Positions 38,757 through 48,892 of a stretch of DNA of 64,000 bases are shown here, in pieces. Made by a program: the position numbers and the translations under genes. The DNA lies in the NCBI GenBank assembly GCA_003526375.1, contig DPDG01000077.1, positions 62,001 to 126,000 of the forward strand. Direction: 5' to 3'. The notes under the pieces were generated by a model, which was not told the origin of the DNA, ran no database searches, and saw only the letters and a program-made list of their open reading frames with translations. The stretch's first letter is position 1. Every line of letters begins with the position of its first letter. This DNA comes from Lentisphaeria bacterium. GTDB lineage: Bacteria > Verrucomicrobiota > Lentisphaeria > Victivallales > UBA1829.

Positions 38757-41699
38757 ATGAAAACATCATTACTGGCAATGGCTTTTGCATTCTGCGCGTG
38801 CGGAGGATTTGCGCAGAACCTGATTCAGAACGGAGATTTCACGCAGGTGAAGCATACGGGACTTTATCCGGAATGCGGGACGAACAGCGGGAAAGCCTCG
38901 CTTTTCACGGAGGAGCTGACATGGAATAAATGCGGCAAGCTCGAAGTGGATAAAATAATGAAGGATAAAAACGGGAATGAGACCGCTAATGCCTATGTAT
39001 GGATCGGCGGAGATTCCAGCAAAGGCGGAGGGTTCGCTGTAAAGCCAAACACTGTTTACCGTTTTTCCGTTGAAATCAAAGGAAATGCGGCGAAAGCCGG
39101 AGTCAATGCCGTGGAGTGGATCGGAAATGATCTCTGGAAGGATATGCGTTCCGTCAAGAGCACCGTCGGCAATATCAAGGTGCAGAAGGAATGGACGCTT
39201 TACAAAGGCACGTTCAAGACAGGCCCGAATGCAAAGAGGGCGGCGCTCGGATTGCAACTCTGGTGGAACACCAAATACGGACCTCAGAAATTCAAGGTCG
39301 GAGATTATATTCTGTTTGACAATGTGAAAGTGGAGGAGGAAAAGAATAAGATTGACGTTCCGGCTCCGGCAGCGGGAAAGCCTGAAGCAAAGACCGTTAA
39401 GGCGGCAAAGACATCTCTTGTGGCGTCTGCTCCGGTGATCGACGGAATACTTGACGAGGCTGTATGGGCTGACGCTTCTGAGATCAAGGATTTTGTGCCG
39501 CTTAAAAAAAAAGAGTTTTCTGCTGTTGAAACAAGTGTAAAACTGCTTTCCGATCAGAAAAATCTGTATCTTGGAATCACCTGCCGGGAACCGCTTGCTG
39601 TCAATGATTCCGTCAGAACGGATTCCAGTGCTGTCTGGAACGGCGATGTCATGGAAATCTTTTTCGGTCCGAAAAACGGAGACCGGATTTTGAGTCAGTT
39701 CGTGGTCGGAGCAGGAGGCGGACGTTATGCGTCACATGGCGCGGCGGAGGTTCGCAACTATGATAAATGGGAAGCGAAAACAGCGAAAGATGTAAACGGC
39801 TGGCATGCCGAGGTGAGAATTCCTTTTTCGGAGCTTGGCTGGAATTCTCCGGCGGAAACCGGGGAGATGATCGCGTTCAATGTCTGCCGTCAGCGTAAAA
39901 AAGCGGGAGAACTCCTGACATGGTCCCCACTGAAACAGTCCTTTCACGAGGTCGGAAATTTTGGAACGCTTGTACTGAATGATTATGCCGCCGGACTCAA
40001 TAAGAAATATCATCTCAAGGTGTCCGGCATTGATCGTTCCGCTTTTGAAAAGTTGTCTGCGGAAACGGAGGCCGCGCTTCTGAAAGCAAAATATGAACGC
40101 AATGCAAAAAGAAGATTTTCTGCCGCACCGGTTTCCGTCACAGCGGATTTCGCCGTTCCATTTGTGCCGGATGAAATCTTCAATCCTGTGGAAAGCATTC
40201 ATTTGAAAGCCGCCGTGAATGAATTCAAGCCGCTGCCGCTTGCGATTGCCAACCTGACGGATAAAACTGCGGAATACCGTGTGGTTCTTGAGACCGCAGA
40301 GGGATATAACGGCGGATACGGCTTGAAAGGATTTCCGGAAAAACAGATTACGCTGCGCAAGGCTGTGCGTTTCAAGGACAGCGATCAGGATGCGGGAAGC
40401 CTGCGGCTTGACCCGCTTCCGAAGACGGATCAGGCATGTACCGTCACGATTCCTCCGAAAGAGGCGGGGCTTGTGTGGTTCGACTTCAATACGGAGGATG
40501 TCAAACCGGGGATGTATCAAGGGCGCATCCGCATCATTCCGTTAAGCGAACCGGCAAAATGGGAATCGGTCAACGGCGGTTTCCATAACCGGAAATATAC
40601 TGGCGGAATGCTTGACATTCCGGTGACGCTTGAAGTCAGAAATATCATACTTTCCAGGCATCCGGCGTTGCCTGCCGGATTCTTCCAGAACGCGGAAAAC
40701 GAAAACATGTTCCGGCTGATGGCGGAGATCGGCGTCAGCGATTTCGGCATTTTGCCGTGGTCTTTCATGTTCAAGCTGGACAAAGACGGCAACATTGATC
40801 CGGCAGGGTATCAGGCGCCGACACAGAAAATGATCAAGAATCTCCGGGAACATCAGGAGTGGGGGCGGAAATATGGAATCCATCCGACTTATTTTATCGG
40901 ATTTTCCGCCTATCGCACGTTCCAGTCCCTCTACAATGCGAAGAACAATCCGGCAAGGAGTGCGAAACTCTGGCCGCAATGGATCACCGCCGTGAAAAAG
41001 CTGATGAACGACAACGGTGTTTCCGATCAGGATTTTGCGATTGAAACATGGGATGAACCCGATCCGAAATTGCTGGATGAATTGATTGCCACCCATGCCG
41101 CCGCCAAGAAAGCCGCTCCCCCGGTAAGACTGCTCCTCACGCTCGGCGCACATATCATGTCCGCCGCCGACATGGAGAAGCTGGCGCCTCATACGGATGA
41201 GTGGGTTCTCTGGAGCTACGGTTATTTCGAGCGTCCCGAACATCGGGATTTCATACGCAGAGCTCTTGCAAGCGGGAAAAAGATACGTCATTACACCTGT
41301 TCCACAAGCATGAGAGCGCATCTCGACCGCAACTACCGGAAAAACGCATGGTTCGGCGAATATCACAAATTGAACGGCAATATGATGTTCTGGTTCAGTG
41401 ACTGCTACGGTGGATACGGTGCATCGGACTGGAAAGTCGCCATGGGCGGCGGAATCGCCTACCGCTCCTTTGACGAGTTCATGCCGTCGATCCGCTACAT
41501 GGCAATGCGTCAGGGGATGACCGATGTCAAATATCTGGCGAAACTCCGGGAAGTTGCCGGGAATTCGCCGGATGCGCAGAAATTTCTTGCGGACGCTCCG
41601 AAACGGGTTGTCATTGATTTCGGGCACGATCCGTCCATGCCGGACAAAGTCCGCGAGGAAGCTGCGGAGTTGATCCTGAAACTGCAGAAAAGTCAGTGA
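38757..41699 (+). CDS. Exported multidomain carbohydrate-active protein (CBM4/9-like, CBM9-like, DUF4091/GH123-like)
   Basis: This 980-residue protein has a signal peptide (MKTSLLAMAFAFCACGGFAQ). An N-terminal beta-sandwich (NLIQNGDF start, as in CBM4_9) is followed near residues 220-420 by a CBM9-like domain (SAPVIDGILDEAVWADASE, then EIFFGPKNGDRI). The C-terminal half resembles DUF4091/GH123: IETWDEPDPKLLDEL carries candidate catalytic acids and GGIAYRSFDEFMPSIRYMAMRQGMTDVKYL is the conserved DUF4091 ending. GH123 members act on N-acetylgalactosaminides, but that specificity is not shown here. It is preceded by a pilin-like gene and followed by a bidirectional terminator. Confidence 0.78.
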   Translation: MKTSLLAMAFAFCACGGFAQNLIQNGDFTQVKHTGLYPECGTNSGKASLFTEELTWNKCGKLEVDKIMKDKNGNETANAYVWIGGDSSKGGGFAVKPNTVYRFSVEIKGNAAKAGVNAVEWIGNDLWKDMRSVKSTVGNIKVQKEWTLYKGTFKTGPNAKRAALGLQLWWNTKYGPQKFKVGDYILFDNVKVEEEKNKIDVPAPAAGKPEAKTVKAAKTSLVASAPVIDGILDEAVWADASEIKDFVPLKKKEFSAVETSVKLLSDQKNLYLGITCREPLAVNDSVRTDSSAVWNGDVMEIFFGPKNGDRILSQFVVGAGGGRYASHGAAEVRNYDKWEAKTAKDVNGWHAEVRIPFSELGWNSPAETGEMIAFNVCRQRKKAGELLTWSPLKQSFHEVGNFGTLVLNDYAAGLNKKYHLKVSGIDRSAFEKLSAETEAALLKAKYERNAKRRFSAAPVSVTADFAVPFVPDEIFNPVESIHLKAAVNEFKPLPLAIANLTDKTAEYRVVLETAEGYNGGYGLKGFPEKQITLRKAVRFKDSDQDAGSLRLDPLPKTDQACTVTIPPKEAGLVWFDFNTEDVKPGMYQGRIRIIPLSEPAKWESVNGGFHNRKYTGGMLDIPVTLEVRNIILSRHPALPAGFFQNAENENMFRLMAEIGVSDFGILPWSFMFKLDKDGNIDPAGYQAPTQKMIKNLREHQEWGRKYGIHPTYFIGFSAYRTFQSLYNAKNNPARSAKLWPQWITAVKKLMNDNGVSDQDFAIETWDEPDPKLLDELIATHAAAKKAAPPVRLLLTLGAHIMSAADMEKLAPHTDEWVLWSYGYFERPEHRDFIRRALASGKKIRHYTCSTSMRAHLDRNYRKNAWFGEYHKLNGNMMFWFSDCYGGYGASDWKVAMGGGIAYRSFDEFMPSIRYMAMRQGMTDVKYLAKLREVAGNSPDAQKFLADAPKRVVIDFGHDPSMPDKVREEAAELILKLQKSQ

Positions 41700-41709
41700 G
41701 GTTCCGCTC

Positions 41710-41752
41710 AAAAAAAACGGGACGCCTGCCGGCGGCGGACGCCCCGTTTTTT
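41710..41752. terminator. bidirectional terminator between convergent genes
   Basis: A long A-run and ACGGGACG pair with CGCCCCGT and a T-run, so it works in both directions for the genes ending at 41699 and 41761. Confidence 0.75.
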
Positions 41753-41760
41753 ACTGCCGG

Positions 41761-43779
41761 TCAGGTGCGGAATTTCAGGACAAACATATCCAGCGGCGGC
41801 AATTCCCGTTCGCAGACCAGCGAACCGTCCGCCTGGACTTTCAGTTCCGTTTTCCGCCAGACGCCATCACGGTCAAGAGATTCCGCCTGAGCCGGGTTCA
41901 GTCCCGGAGCGAAGAAACGGAGCCTGCGGCAGGGGTCGTGAGTCGGGTTCAGCAATGCGAGGATTGTCTGAGACTGCTGCCGGTTCCGGTAAGCCTGAAG
42001 CGGCACGTCGCATCCCAGCAGGATGTTTTTCTCCTGAAAGAGATTCCTTATGATCTCATGCAGGAAGATCCGGCGGTAATTGTTGAAATACCCGACATTG
42101 AACTGCAAACGGTCCAGCGGATAGGCAATGGTCAATACCTGTCCGCCGAGTTCGTTTTCATGGAAAACCGCTCCCGGATACAGCACGGAACGGTCATAGC
42201 GGCAGATCTTGCTCAGCACCTTGGCATCCGTCTGCATGGCAAGGACTTCCGCAGAACAGCGCGAGGCGCTCATGCGCGGGGTATCGACGCCGTAAAGCGA
42301 TTCTTTGCCGCCGACGATTTCTTCATAGGCGTAACCGTCGCCGTCCAGCGTGCGCCATTCCGCGGACTTGATTCCCGCCATGGAGCCGAATCCCCTTTCC
42401 AGAAGAATTTCAGCGGACGGAGCATCGAGAATCAGTTTTCCCGAAAGAAGCCGCCTGATCTCCTCATCCGGATAAGCGCGCAGAGTCTGGTTCGATACCG
42501 CGCGGATTCCCGCGCCGGAAATCTCTTTCGTCAACCCGTGCGAGACGCCGAGCTTGTAGAAAACGCCGCTCCAGCCGACGGAGCTGTTCACCAGCGCCGC
42601 CATGGAGCCGCCGGATGAAGTGCGGACGTGTTCCGCAATGCCGGGGGAGTAGAGCACCTGAACGCCTTCGGAGTCACGGTCGGAAAGTTTCAGCGCGGTC
42701 AATGCGTCAAGAACGCTTTTCGCACCGGCGAGATATTCCGGAAAATCGTAATCCAGCGAGAACCCGTTGCCCATCATGTCATAGTGATTGATCGTGATGC
42801 CGGAGGACCCGAACAGCGCGCTGTGATAGCACTCGAAGACGCTGAACGTGCCGCTTTTGGAATATTTGCCGCAGCGGGGAGAGTTTTCCAGCTCCGGATA
42901 AATCTCAATGGGACAGTCATATTCGGAAACCGTCTGGCGTGACACGGCGGGGGAGACATCCAGTGCATAGACTTCCGTATAGGGCGGCAGATGCGGGCGC
43001 ACCGGCAGCGGAGCATCCGGCGAAAGCGCCTCTTTCAGGAGATTCCAGTCCCTGCCTTCGACGCTGTGCACGTCGGGACCGGAACTCATCAGTCCGAGCC
43101 GGACCTGCGGATTCGCCGCGTGGACTTTCTCATAAAGCCTGCGGGCGGGTTCCAGCAGGGAGTCGCGGCAGACTTTCAGCCACGGTTTCCGCCACGGATG
43201 CGGCTCTCCCGGAGCCAGAATGTTTTTCAGGAGCTGTTCCCGGTCCGTTCTGATGCCGGTCTCCTGTTCGAAGCGGGCGAGGTGCAGCGGGCAGAAACAG
43301 CCGCCGTATTTCATGGACGGTTCATGATTATGGAGCCGCCAGTCGTCTTCGACCCAGATTGCGGTCGGGGAAATCTCCTTTGCAATCCGCGCGAAGAACG
43401 AGGCAAGCCACTCCTGCCAGTGCGGATCGAACGGACATGCGGTGATCGGCGATACGGTTCCGGTTTCTCCGACCATCGGCTGGAACATCCGCTGTTTTTC
43501 CGTGAACTTGCGCCCGCGGCTGACATGGACGGTGGTGGTCCACGGGTTGATGCTCATCAGAATGCCCGCGCCGTCAAGCGCCGCCTTCACCTTCTTCGCC
43601 AGCGCGAACCAGCTTTCGACTTCGGCGTCATCCGGATACCCTTGAAAGAGTTCTTCCGGATTGTAGAAAAACATGACTTCTTCGATTCTGCCTTTTTTGC
43701 AGAGCTCCAGCAGTTCCGCGATTCGTTTGTCTTCCGCAAATCCCGGATCGATGTAGTAGCGTAAAATATAACGGAACAT
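41761..43779 (-). CDS. Putative glycoside hydrolase-like protein, function unknown
   Basis: This 672-residue protein has no signal peptide. The N-terminal half looks like a TIM barrel of a glycosidase: strands with GILMSINPW, then IAKEISPTAIWVEDDWRLHNHE, where the acidic EDDW could be catalytic, followed by a Cys pair (GGCFCPLHL). The C-terminal half (VQVLYSPGIAEHVRTSSGG, then ILLERGFGSMAGIKSAEW) resembles the class I glutamine-amidotransferase-like fold that follows the barrel in GH42-type beta-galactosidases. The call is by pattern only. It is transcribed toward the DUF4091 gene and lies 103 nt downstream of the DUF6067-like gene. Confidence 0.6.
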   Translation of the reverse strand: MFRYILRYYIDPGFAEDKRIAELLELCKKGRIEEVMFFYNPEELFQGYPDDAEVESWFALAKKVKAALDGAGILMSINPWTTTVHVSRGRKFTEKQRMFQPMVGETGTVSPITACPFDPHWQEWLASFFARIAKEISPTAIWVEDDWRLHNHEPSMKYGGCFCPLHLARFEQETGIRTDREQLLKNILAPGEPHPWRKPWLKVCRDSLLEPARRLYEKVHAANPQVRLGLMSSGPDVHSVEGRDWNLLKEALSPDAPLPVRPHLPPYTEVYALDVSPAVSRQTVSEYDCPIEIYPELENSPRCGKYSKSGTFSVFECYHSALFGSSGITINHYDMMGNGFSLDYDFPEYLAGAKSVLDALTALKLSDRDSEGVQVLYSPGIAEHVRTSSGGSMAALVNSSVGWSGVFYKLGVSHGLTKEISGAGIRAVSNQTLRAYPDEEIRRLLSGKLILDAPSAEILLERGFGSMAGIKSAEWRTLDGDGYAYEEIVGGKESLYGVDTPRMSASRCSAEVLAMQTDAKVLSKICRYDRSVLYPGAVFHENELGGQVLTIAYPLDRLQFNVGYFNNYRRIFLHEIIRNLFQEKNILLGCDVPLQAYRNRQQSQTILALLNPTHDPCRRLRFFAPGLNPAQAESLDRDGVWRKTELKVQADGSLVCERELPPLDMFVLKFRT

Positions 43780-43882
43780 CGGATTTCCTTTCTGGCTGTT
43801 CCCGGTTATGAAATGAAACCTTCACCTTTTTCATAATATAATGCCGTCCCTTCATGATACAAGCGGCGGAACGATTTTCCGG

Positions 43883-46800
43883 TTATTTCGCAGTGATCCC
43901 GATCAGGAGGAAATTGTTGCCTTTGACCCGCAGGGAATCAAGACTGGAAATTTCCCTGTTTTCCCACAGATCATGGAGGCGCGCCTTTTCCGGTGCGAGC
44001 CCGAGTTTTTTCCAGTTGATTTTCAGCGCCGCCGGCTGTTCTTTTCTCCCGGTATTGCCGACGATCAGCAGCCGTGAATACGGCGACGGCTTTTCCCATT
44101 CATACCATGACACATATACTTTGCCTGAATCCGATCTGACCGCGCCGGAGAACCAGTAGCCGTGGAATTTCGCATCCGCGAGGTTGATGTCATGCTTGAT
44201 GATCCACCAGCGCTCCACGGTTTTATGGTTGATGTAGCAGTTGCTGATGTTCATGTCATGGAGCAATGCCGGAGTCAGCATCGACAATGCGTATCGCGGG
44301 GCATAATAATTTTCCTTGAGTTTCAGGCGCCACATCGTGATCTGATAGACGGACATGAACACGATGCCGGAGCCGTGAATCGGCGTGTAGTAAGCGCTCT
44401 GGTATTCTCCCGCAGGAATGTTTTCACAGTAGAAATGCTCCGGATTCTGCGTAATGGCGTCCGCGTATTGTTCCCCCGGAAGCCAATAGTCTCCGATGCC
44501 GTGTGTAAACGGCGAGAAGCGGTTGTGCGCGTGAAGAAAGAGAACTTTGTCTTTCCCATGCTTTTCCAGGACCCGTTTGAGTCGGATGAAGTAATCACGG
44601 TGCGTCAGAAGATTGGAGGAGCCGTAGGCATTCCCGAAGGCATCGGTTCCGCCGCATCCGTGAAGCGTATTCCAACAGAGACGACCTTCGCAGATATCGT
44701 AATACAGTCCCGGAAGCTTTGGAAAATCCGTCAGCAGTTTGTCTGCGCGCCAGACAAAGAGATCGCCCGCGCCGGTATGGGCGCAGCAGGCTTCCGGTTC
44801 GTAATACAGCCCTGTTTTGAACTCGATTCCGCCGCCGACGGGAAATCCCGGTTTCTGCCGCCATTCGGGAAAGAACCAGTCGTAGCTTTCCTCGATTGAC
44901 GCGGTATGCGCCGGCTGGGAGTAGGGCATGTAACGCGAACCTTTCGATTCGATCATGTCGATATGCTTCCGGTATTTTTCCGGATTCAGCGGAAGAAGAC
45001 CCGTCCATGGTTCCGTGGCACAGTCTGCCAGATTCTTGTTGATTCCATAATACTGCACTTTGAGTGTCTCGTATTTCAGGAAATCCCAGATCTGGCCCGG
45101 ATTGAAATCCCGCCGCCGGAGCGGTTCGGGGCGTCCCGGAGTCGCCATGAACGCCATGGAATACAGCGCTTCTTTCTTCAACACGGATTTCTTCGTGATG
45201 AAATCTGCCGTGACCGTGACGGCATTGCCATTGCGGGAAATGGAAAACTGCTTATGCCCCGCCGGATTGCTCCAGTTCGCGCAGGATTCCGGCCACCAGA
45301 GAAAACCTTTCTCCAGACCGACGGTCCAGATGAAGAAATCCTGTCCGTGGGCATAGGGGAAACGATAACGCGCGCCGTCCTTGTTTCTCCACGGGGAGTA
45401 GAGAGGTTCCAGCATGGCGCGGGCGAATTTTGCCGGAACCGACCATCTCAGTTTCAGGTTCTGAATCGCCGCCGCGCCGTTTTCCGGGTTCATGGCGATT
45501 TTCACTTTGACCAGTCCGTCGAAACAGAGTTCCGAGCTCCACTTGAAAGAAAGCCCCGGCGCGCTTCCCGTTCCCTCGAAGCGGAAGAAATCGTCATATC
45601 TCTCCGTGATGCGGAAATCCTTCCAGACGACGGGATTGCCTTCAAAAAGCAGTTCCGGCGCTTCCTGAAGCATATCCTCGCCTCCGGCGACGATCCGGGC
45701 GGGGAACGGTCCCTCCTGAAAGAGATAAGTACGGTTCCAGACTTGAAACTCTTTTTCCCCGGATTGTTTTACCGGAGTCCACGGCGCGGGCGCGGTATGT
45801 TCCGTGCCGACTTTCAACTTGTAAGGCGTCATGTCCGGCACGCGGAAACGTTTCCGGGCATTCAGCTTTATCGCTTTGCCGTCGGTGACTTCTGCGGAAA
45901 CCCGATACCCGCCGCGGGGAAGTTCCGGCGGCAGGGACAGTTCCGCAGTGCTTTTCAGTTCTTTCAGCGGAAGCTGATTTTCTGCAATTACGCCGTCTTG
46001 ACTGTCAGTCAGGCGGACAACGCCGGTGAGAGTTCCGTCTTTCCATGCTTTTCTGATCTCTCCTCCCGCACCGGAAAGATCGGCGGAAACCTCAATTTTT
46101 CTTTTCGACGCATAACAGGTGTAATTGAGAATCAGCGGCTGATCCATGATGATCCGCGAGGCATAGTAAAAATCTTTTGCGGAGGCGGAAAGATCGTAAA
46201 CTCCGGCGTTCAGATTGATTTTCCACGTTTCCATGTTTGCCGGACGCCGTATTTTGCTTCCGCCCGCCCCGGTCAGTTCCGCCTGAACTTCCGGAGCTGC
46301 CTGTATTTCCAGCATTCCTTCGGGAAAGGAAATTCCCTCGAAACGCACCGTCTTTGCATCTTTCCTGAGTTTCAGAGTCCCGAATCCCTTTTCATCGAAA
46401 AAGGTTTTACAGTTCATTCCCCATACTGCGTGCGAGGCTTTTTCACCGTAACGTGTCGCGCCGAAATTGACGGCGAGCTCCGGCGTGAGCGCTCCGATGT
46501 TCTTCTTCGGAACGGCAAGCTCAAGAGACCATTTGCCGTTCTCTTTCTTTGCTGCATGAACCGCACCGGAATTCCATGATGCGTTGAGCCTGGACTGATC
46601 GTATACCCCGTCACTCCGGTCAACCGTGGCGTCGTACATTGCTCCGCGGGAATTGAGGATGAACTGATAACGTTTTTTGTCCGAGGTCAGTATATGGACT
46701 TCAAAAGAATCATCGCGCCAGATGTCAACCAGATCGTTGCCGGAAACATTGGCATGTTCCCCGCCGGTGATTTCCGCGCCGATCATCAGTTTTTCCGCAT

Positions 46801-47731
46801 CCTGCTTGATCAAAACCTGCGCCGCAACGCCGGAGGCGGTTTTACCGCCGAGCGGGTTGATGACCGGTATGCAGGAGGCATCCTTCCATTCCCCGGGGGA
46901 GAGTGTGCCGTCAACGGTGATTCCTTTTCCCGTCGGAACGGGAACCTCCGGATTTCTGAGTTTCGCTTTCGGAAGCGGGATGAACTTTTCATAGTTGAGC
47001 CGGATTTCTGCCGGAGAAAGCACGCGGTCGTAGATTTCCAGTTCATCGAATGCCGTGACATCGTCCGGGTCATGGGAAAAGCCTTTCTTCATTCCCAGCT
47101 GCATGGAGCCGTTTTCCCGTGTTTCGGGGAAAGAGGCGGGATTCTTGAATTTCAGCGGATTCCGGGTGTATGGCATCTGCTTCGCCAGGGCGCCGTCAAG
47201 ATAAAGCGCCATCATGGTATTGTCCCAGACGGCATCGATTTTGTGCCAGCGCCCCGGCGTCCAGTCGGCATTTTTCAGGGGGACGTTGATATAGCCGATT
47301 TCCTTATTGTCCAGGATAATGGCAAAACGCAACAGGGAATTCTGAATGAATTTATAGATCAGGAAACGGCATCCTCCGGGAAATGCGGAGTCGAAGAATA
47401 CCTGAAACTTTTTCTTGTCCGGCGACCAGTTTTTCGGGGCGATCCATAAAGAGATTGTTCCCTGCCTGGGATTGTGGTTTTTGTAGTTGCTGTAAACGAC
47501 CGATTCTCTGTTGTTCAGAGTCAGCGCATTTCCTTTGCCCGCAACTCCTTCGTGCATACGGAGCTGGAGCGTGTCGGGAACAAAGTTTCTGGAACCGTCC
47601 CACCCGGCGGCTTTTTCTGCCCGTACGGAGATATTGTCGAACCCTGCCTTGAAGATCAGTGAGGAGTCGTCTGCGGCTTTGCTGGAAATTCCAGTAATCA
47701 GGCAAAGAACCAATAGAATCATTCTATACAT
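43883..47731 (-). CDS. Exported LamG / CBM9-like / DUF6067-like glycoside hydrolase
   Basis: This 1282-residue protein has a signal peptide (MYRMILLVLCLITGISSKAA). Residues 25 to about 255 form a LamG-type concanavalin sandwich (GTISLWIAPKNWSP, ALYLDGALAKQ, DELEIYDRVLSPAEIRLNYEKF). A CBM9-like domain follows (GITVDGTLSPGEWKDAS). The C-terminal half matches DUF6067 glycosidase-like proteins, with HIDMIESKGSRYMPYSQPAH, GLYYDICEGRLCWNTLHGCGG and GIGDYWLPGEQYADAI; the Asp and Glu residues in these motifs are candidate catalytic residues. It is 13 nt downstream of a pilin-like gene, so both are one transcript. Confidence 0.75.
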   Translation of the reverse strand: MYRMILLVLCLITGISSKAADDSSLIFKAGFDNISVRAEKAAGWDGSRNFVPDTLQLRMHEGVAGKGNALTLNNRESVVYSNYKNHNPRQGTISLWIAPKNWSPDKKKFQVFFDSAFPGGCRFLIYKFIQNSLLRFAIILDNKEIGYINVPLKNADWTPGRWHKIDAVWDNTMMALYLDGALAKQMPYTRNPLKFKNPASFPETRENGSMQLGMKKGFSHDPDDVTAFDELEIYDRVLSPAEIRLNYEKFIPLPKAKLRNPEVPVPTGKGITVDGTLSPGEWKDASCIPVINPLGGKTASGVAAQVLIKQDAEKLMIGAEITGGEHANVSGNDLVDIWRDDSFEVHILTSDKKRYQFILNSRGAMYDATVDRSDGVYDQSRLNASWNSGAVHAAKKENGKWSLELAVPKKNIGALTPELAVNFGATRYGEKASHAVWGMNCKTFFDEKGFGTLKLRKDAKTVRFEGISFPEGMLEIQAAPEVQAELTGAGGSKIRRPANMETWKINLNAGVYDLSASAKDFYYASRIIMDQPLILNYTCYASKRKIEVSADLSGAGGEIRKAWKDGTLTGVVRLTDSQDGVIAENQLPLKELKSTAELSLPPELPRGGYRVSAEVTDGKAIKLNARKRFRVPDMTPYKLKVGTEHTAPAPWTPVKQSGEKEFQVWNRTYLFQEGPFPARIVAGGEDMLQEAPELLFEGNPVVWKDFRITERYDDFFRFEGTGSAPGLSFKWSSELCFDGLVKVKIAMNPENGAAAIQNLKLRWSVPAKFARAMLEPLYSPWRNKDGARYRFPYAHGQDFFIWTVGLEKGFLWWPESCANWSNPAGHKQFSISRNGNAVTVTADFITKKSVLKKEALYSMAFMATPGRPEPLRRRDFNPGQIWDFLKYETLKVQYYGINKNLADCATEPWTGLLPLNPEKYRKHIDMIESKGSRYMPYSQPAHTASIEESYDWFFPEWRQKPGFPVGGGIEFKTGLYYEPEACCAHTGAGDLFVWRADKLLTDFPKLPGLYYDICEGRLCWNTLHGCGGTDAFGNAYGSSNLLTHRDYFIRLKRVLEKHGKDKVLFLHAHNRFSPFTHGIGDYWLPGEQYADAITQNPEHFYCENIPAGEYQSAYYTPIHGSGIVFMSVYQITMWRLKLKENYYAPRYALSMLTPALLHDMNISNCYINHKTVERWWIIKHDINLADAKFHGYWFSGAVRSDSGKVYVSWYEWEKPSPYSRLLIVGNTGRKEQPAALKINWKKLGLAPEKARLHDLWENREISSLDSLRVKGNNFLLIGITAK

Positions 47732-47744
47732 TTTCAGCTTTCCA

Positions 47745-48788
47745 TTAATTAAACGGTTTCAGATTGATATTGCTGTCCAGTATATTGGGAGCATACTTGA
47801 GAGCTGCGACATGACTGTCTGCATAAATAATGTTGGTTGTGCCCATTACCGGTGAGGTTGGTCTTGGTGAATTATGCGGCGAGGCAATTTCTTTCCAGCG
47901 AGGCGGATTGTCTCCAGCTATATTGTTGAAATTAGCTGTACCAACATAGCAACTGTAAGTGGAAGAATAGATCATGGAATCAAAGACTACAGCCTTTTTT
48001 CCTGGATTTTTTTCCCGTCCGCTTTTGACCACTGTTTTGTATTCCCACCAATTACGGCTTCCACCGAAATAACCATTATATGCATAGGTGACAGAGTTCC
48101 ATGCTCCATGAATTGTTGGTTTACTATATGCCGTGTCTGCGATGTACCCGGCAGAATTAGCACAACGGCTCCAGATTGTCGGACAATAAAACACTTTTGC
48201 ATTGTTAAGATAACCGGCATTATAAAATTTCCAGCCATAGGTATGAAGTCCCAAATTCGAGCTGTAAGTAGTATAATATGAATCGTTGGCGACCGGATAA
48301 AAGCTGTTGTTATCCGTTTGGTATTGGGCAAAACAGAGTGAAATCTGCTTCAAATTGGCAATGCAGGCTGTTGACTGTGCTTTTTCTCTTGCCTTGTTCA
48401 ACGCAGGCAGCAGCATTGAGGCTAAAATCGCGATGATCGCTATCACGATGAGGAGTTCGATCAGGGTGAAAATCCTTATTTTCACCCTGCGAAGTAAGAA
48501 TATTGAACAAGGAACAGGAAAGGAAGAAGTAGAAAAACATTTGAACAATTCAACAATGGAAAAAAGAGGGGAGAAGTCAGACAGGGCAGGGATTGACTGC
48601 GTTCTCCTTTGGGAGACCGTTCCCGGTCGCGAATTACGACAGATTTCAGCATTGGAAACAAAATCATGGCGGGGGACTCGCTCCGCGAAGCCCTGAAAAC
48701 CATTTTCATCATGACATAATTCCGAATTCAGGTTCATACTTGTTCTTTGCCTTGCGCTTTCCCCGTTGACATGCGGATTGTTCTTCAT
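47745..48788 (-). CDS. Type IV pilin-like protein with long leader, copy 4 (degenerate H-X9-DG)
   Basis: The ATG at 48788 follows AAGAGGT and opens 347 codons. The signal (RIFTLIELLIVIAIIAILAS) starts near residue 104 and is followed by MLLPALNKAREKAQ. From the internal GTG (48485) the protein would be 246 residues. The H-X9-DG region is degenerate: it reads VMGTTNIIYADSHVAAL, with no His at the expected place and DS for DG. The body is Tyr/Asn-rich. It is 13 nt upstream of the DUF6067-like gene and divergent from the LacI regulator. Confidence 0.78.
   Translation of the reverse strand: MKNNPHVNGESARQRTSMNLNSELCHDENGFQGFAERVPRHDFVSNAEICRNSRPGTVSQRRTQSIPALSDFSPLFSIVELFKCFSTSSFPVPCSIFLLRRVKIRIFTLIELLIVIAIIAILASMLLPALNKAREKAQSTACIANLKQISLCFAQYQTDNNSFYPVANDSYYTTYSSNLGLHTYGWKFYNAGYLNNAKVFYCPTIWSRCANSAGYIADTAYSKPTIHGAWNSVTYAYNGYFGGSRNWWEYKTVVKSGREKNPGKKAVVFDSMIYSSTYSCYVGTANFNNIAGDNPPRWKEIASPHNSPRPTSPVMGTTNIIYADSHVAALKYAPNILDSNINLKPFN
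48463..48557 (-). repeat. pilin leader module E
   Basis: On the minus strand three 8-bp units (48557-48534: ATTGTTGA, ATTGTTCA, AATGTTTT), a 48-nt pyrimidine-rich block and the hairpin with arms AGGGTGAAAA (48488-48479) and TTTTCACCCT (48472-48463). This is the shortest array of the five. Confidence 0.88.
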
Positions 48789-48832
48789 CTTGACCTCTTT
48801 TAAGTTATTTCAGATTCAGCTTCTGGGATAAG

Positions 48833-48860
48833 ATTATAGTCAGAATTGAAATAAAAACAA
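48833..48860 (-). promoter_or_regulatory. promoter of pilin-like gene 4 and the DUF6067-like gene
   Basis: On the minus strand TTGTTT (48860-48855), a 16-nt spacer and a consensus TATAAT (48838-48833). Confidence 0.5.
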
Positions 48861-48892
48861 GAGGCTTTCTCAGGTAATTGATGCAAAAGTCA

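Noticed and set aside
44906..46579. 557-codon plus-strand frame opposite the DUF6067-like gene
   Set aside because: Shadow of a recognised exported protein on the minus strand, no start signal.
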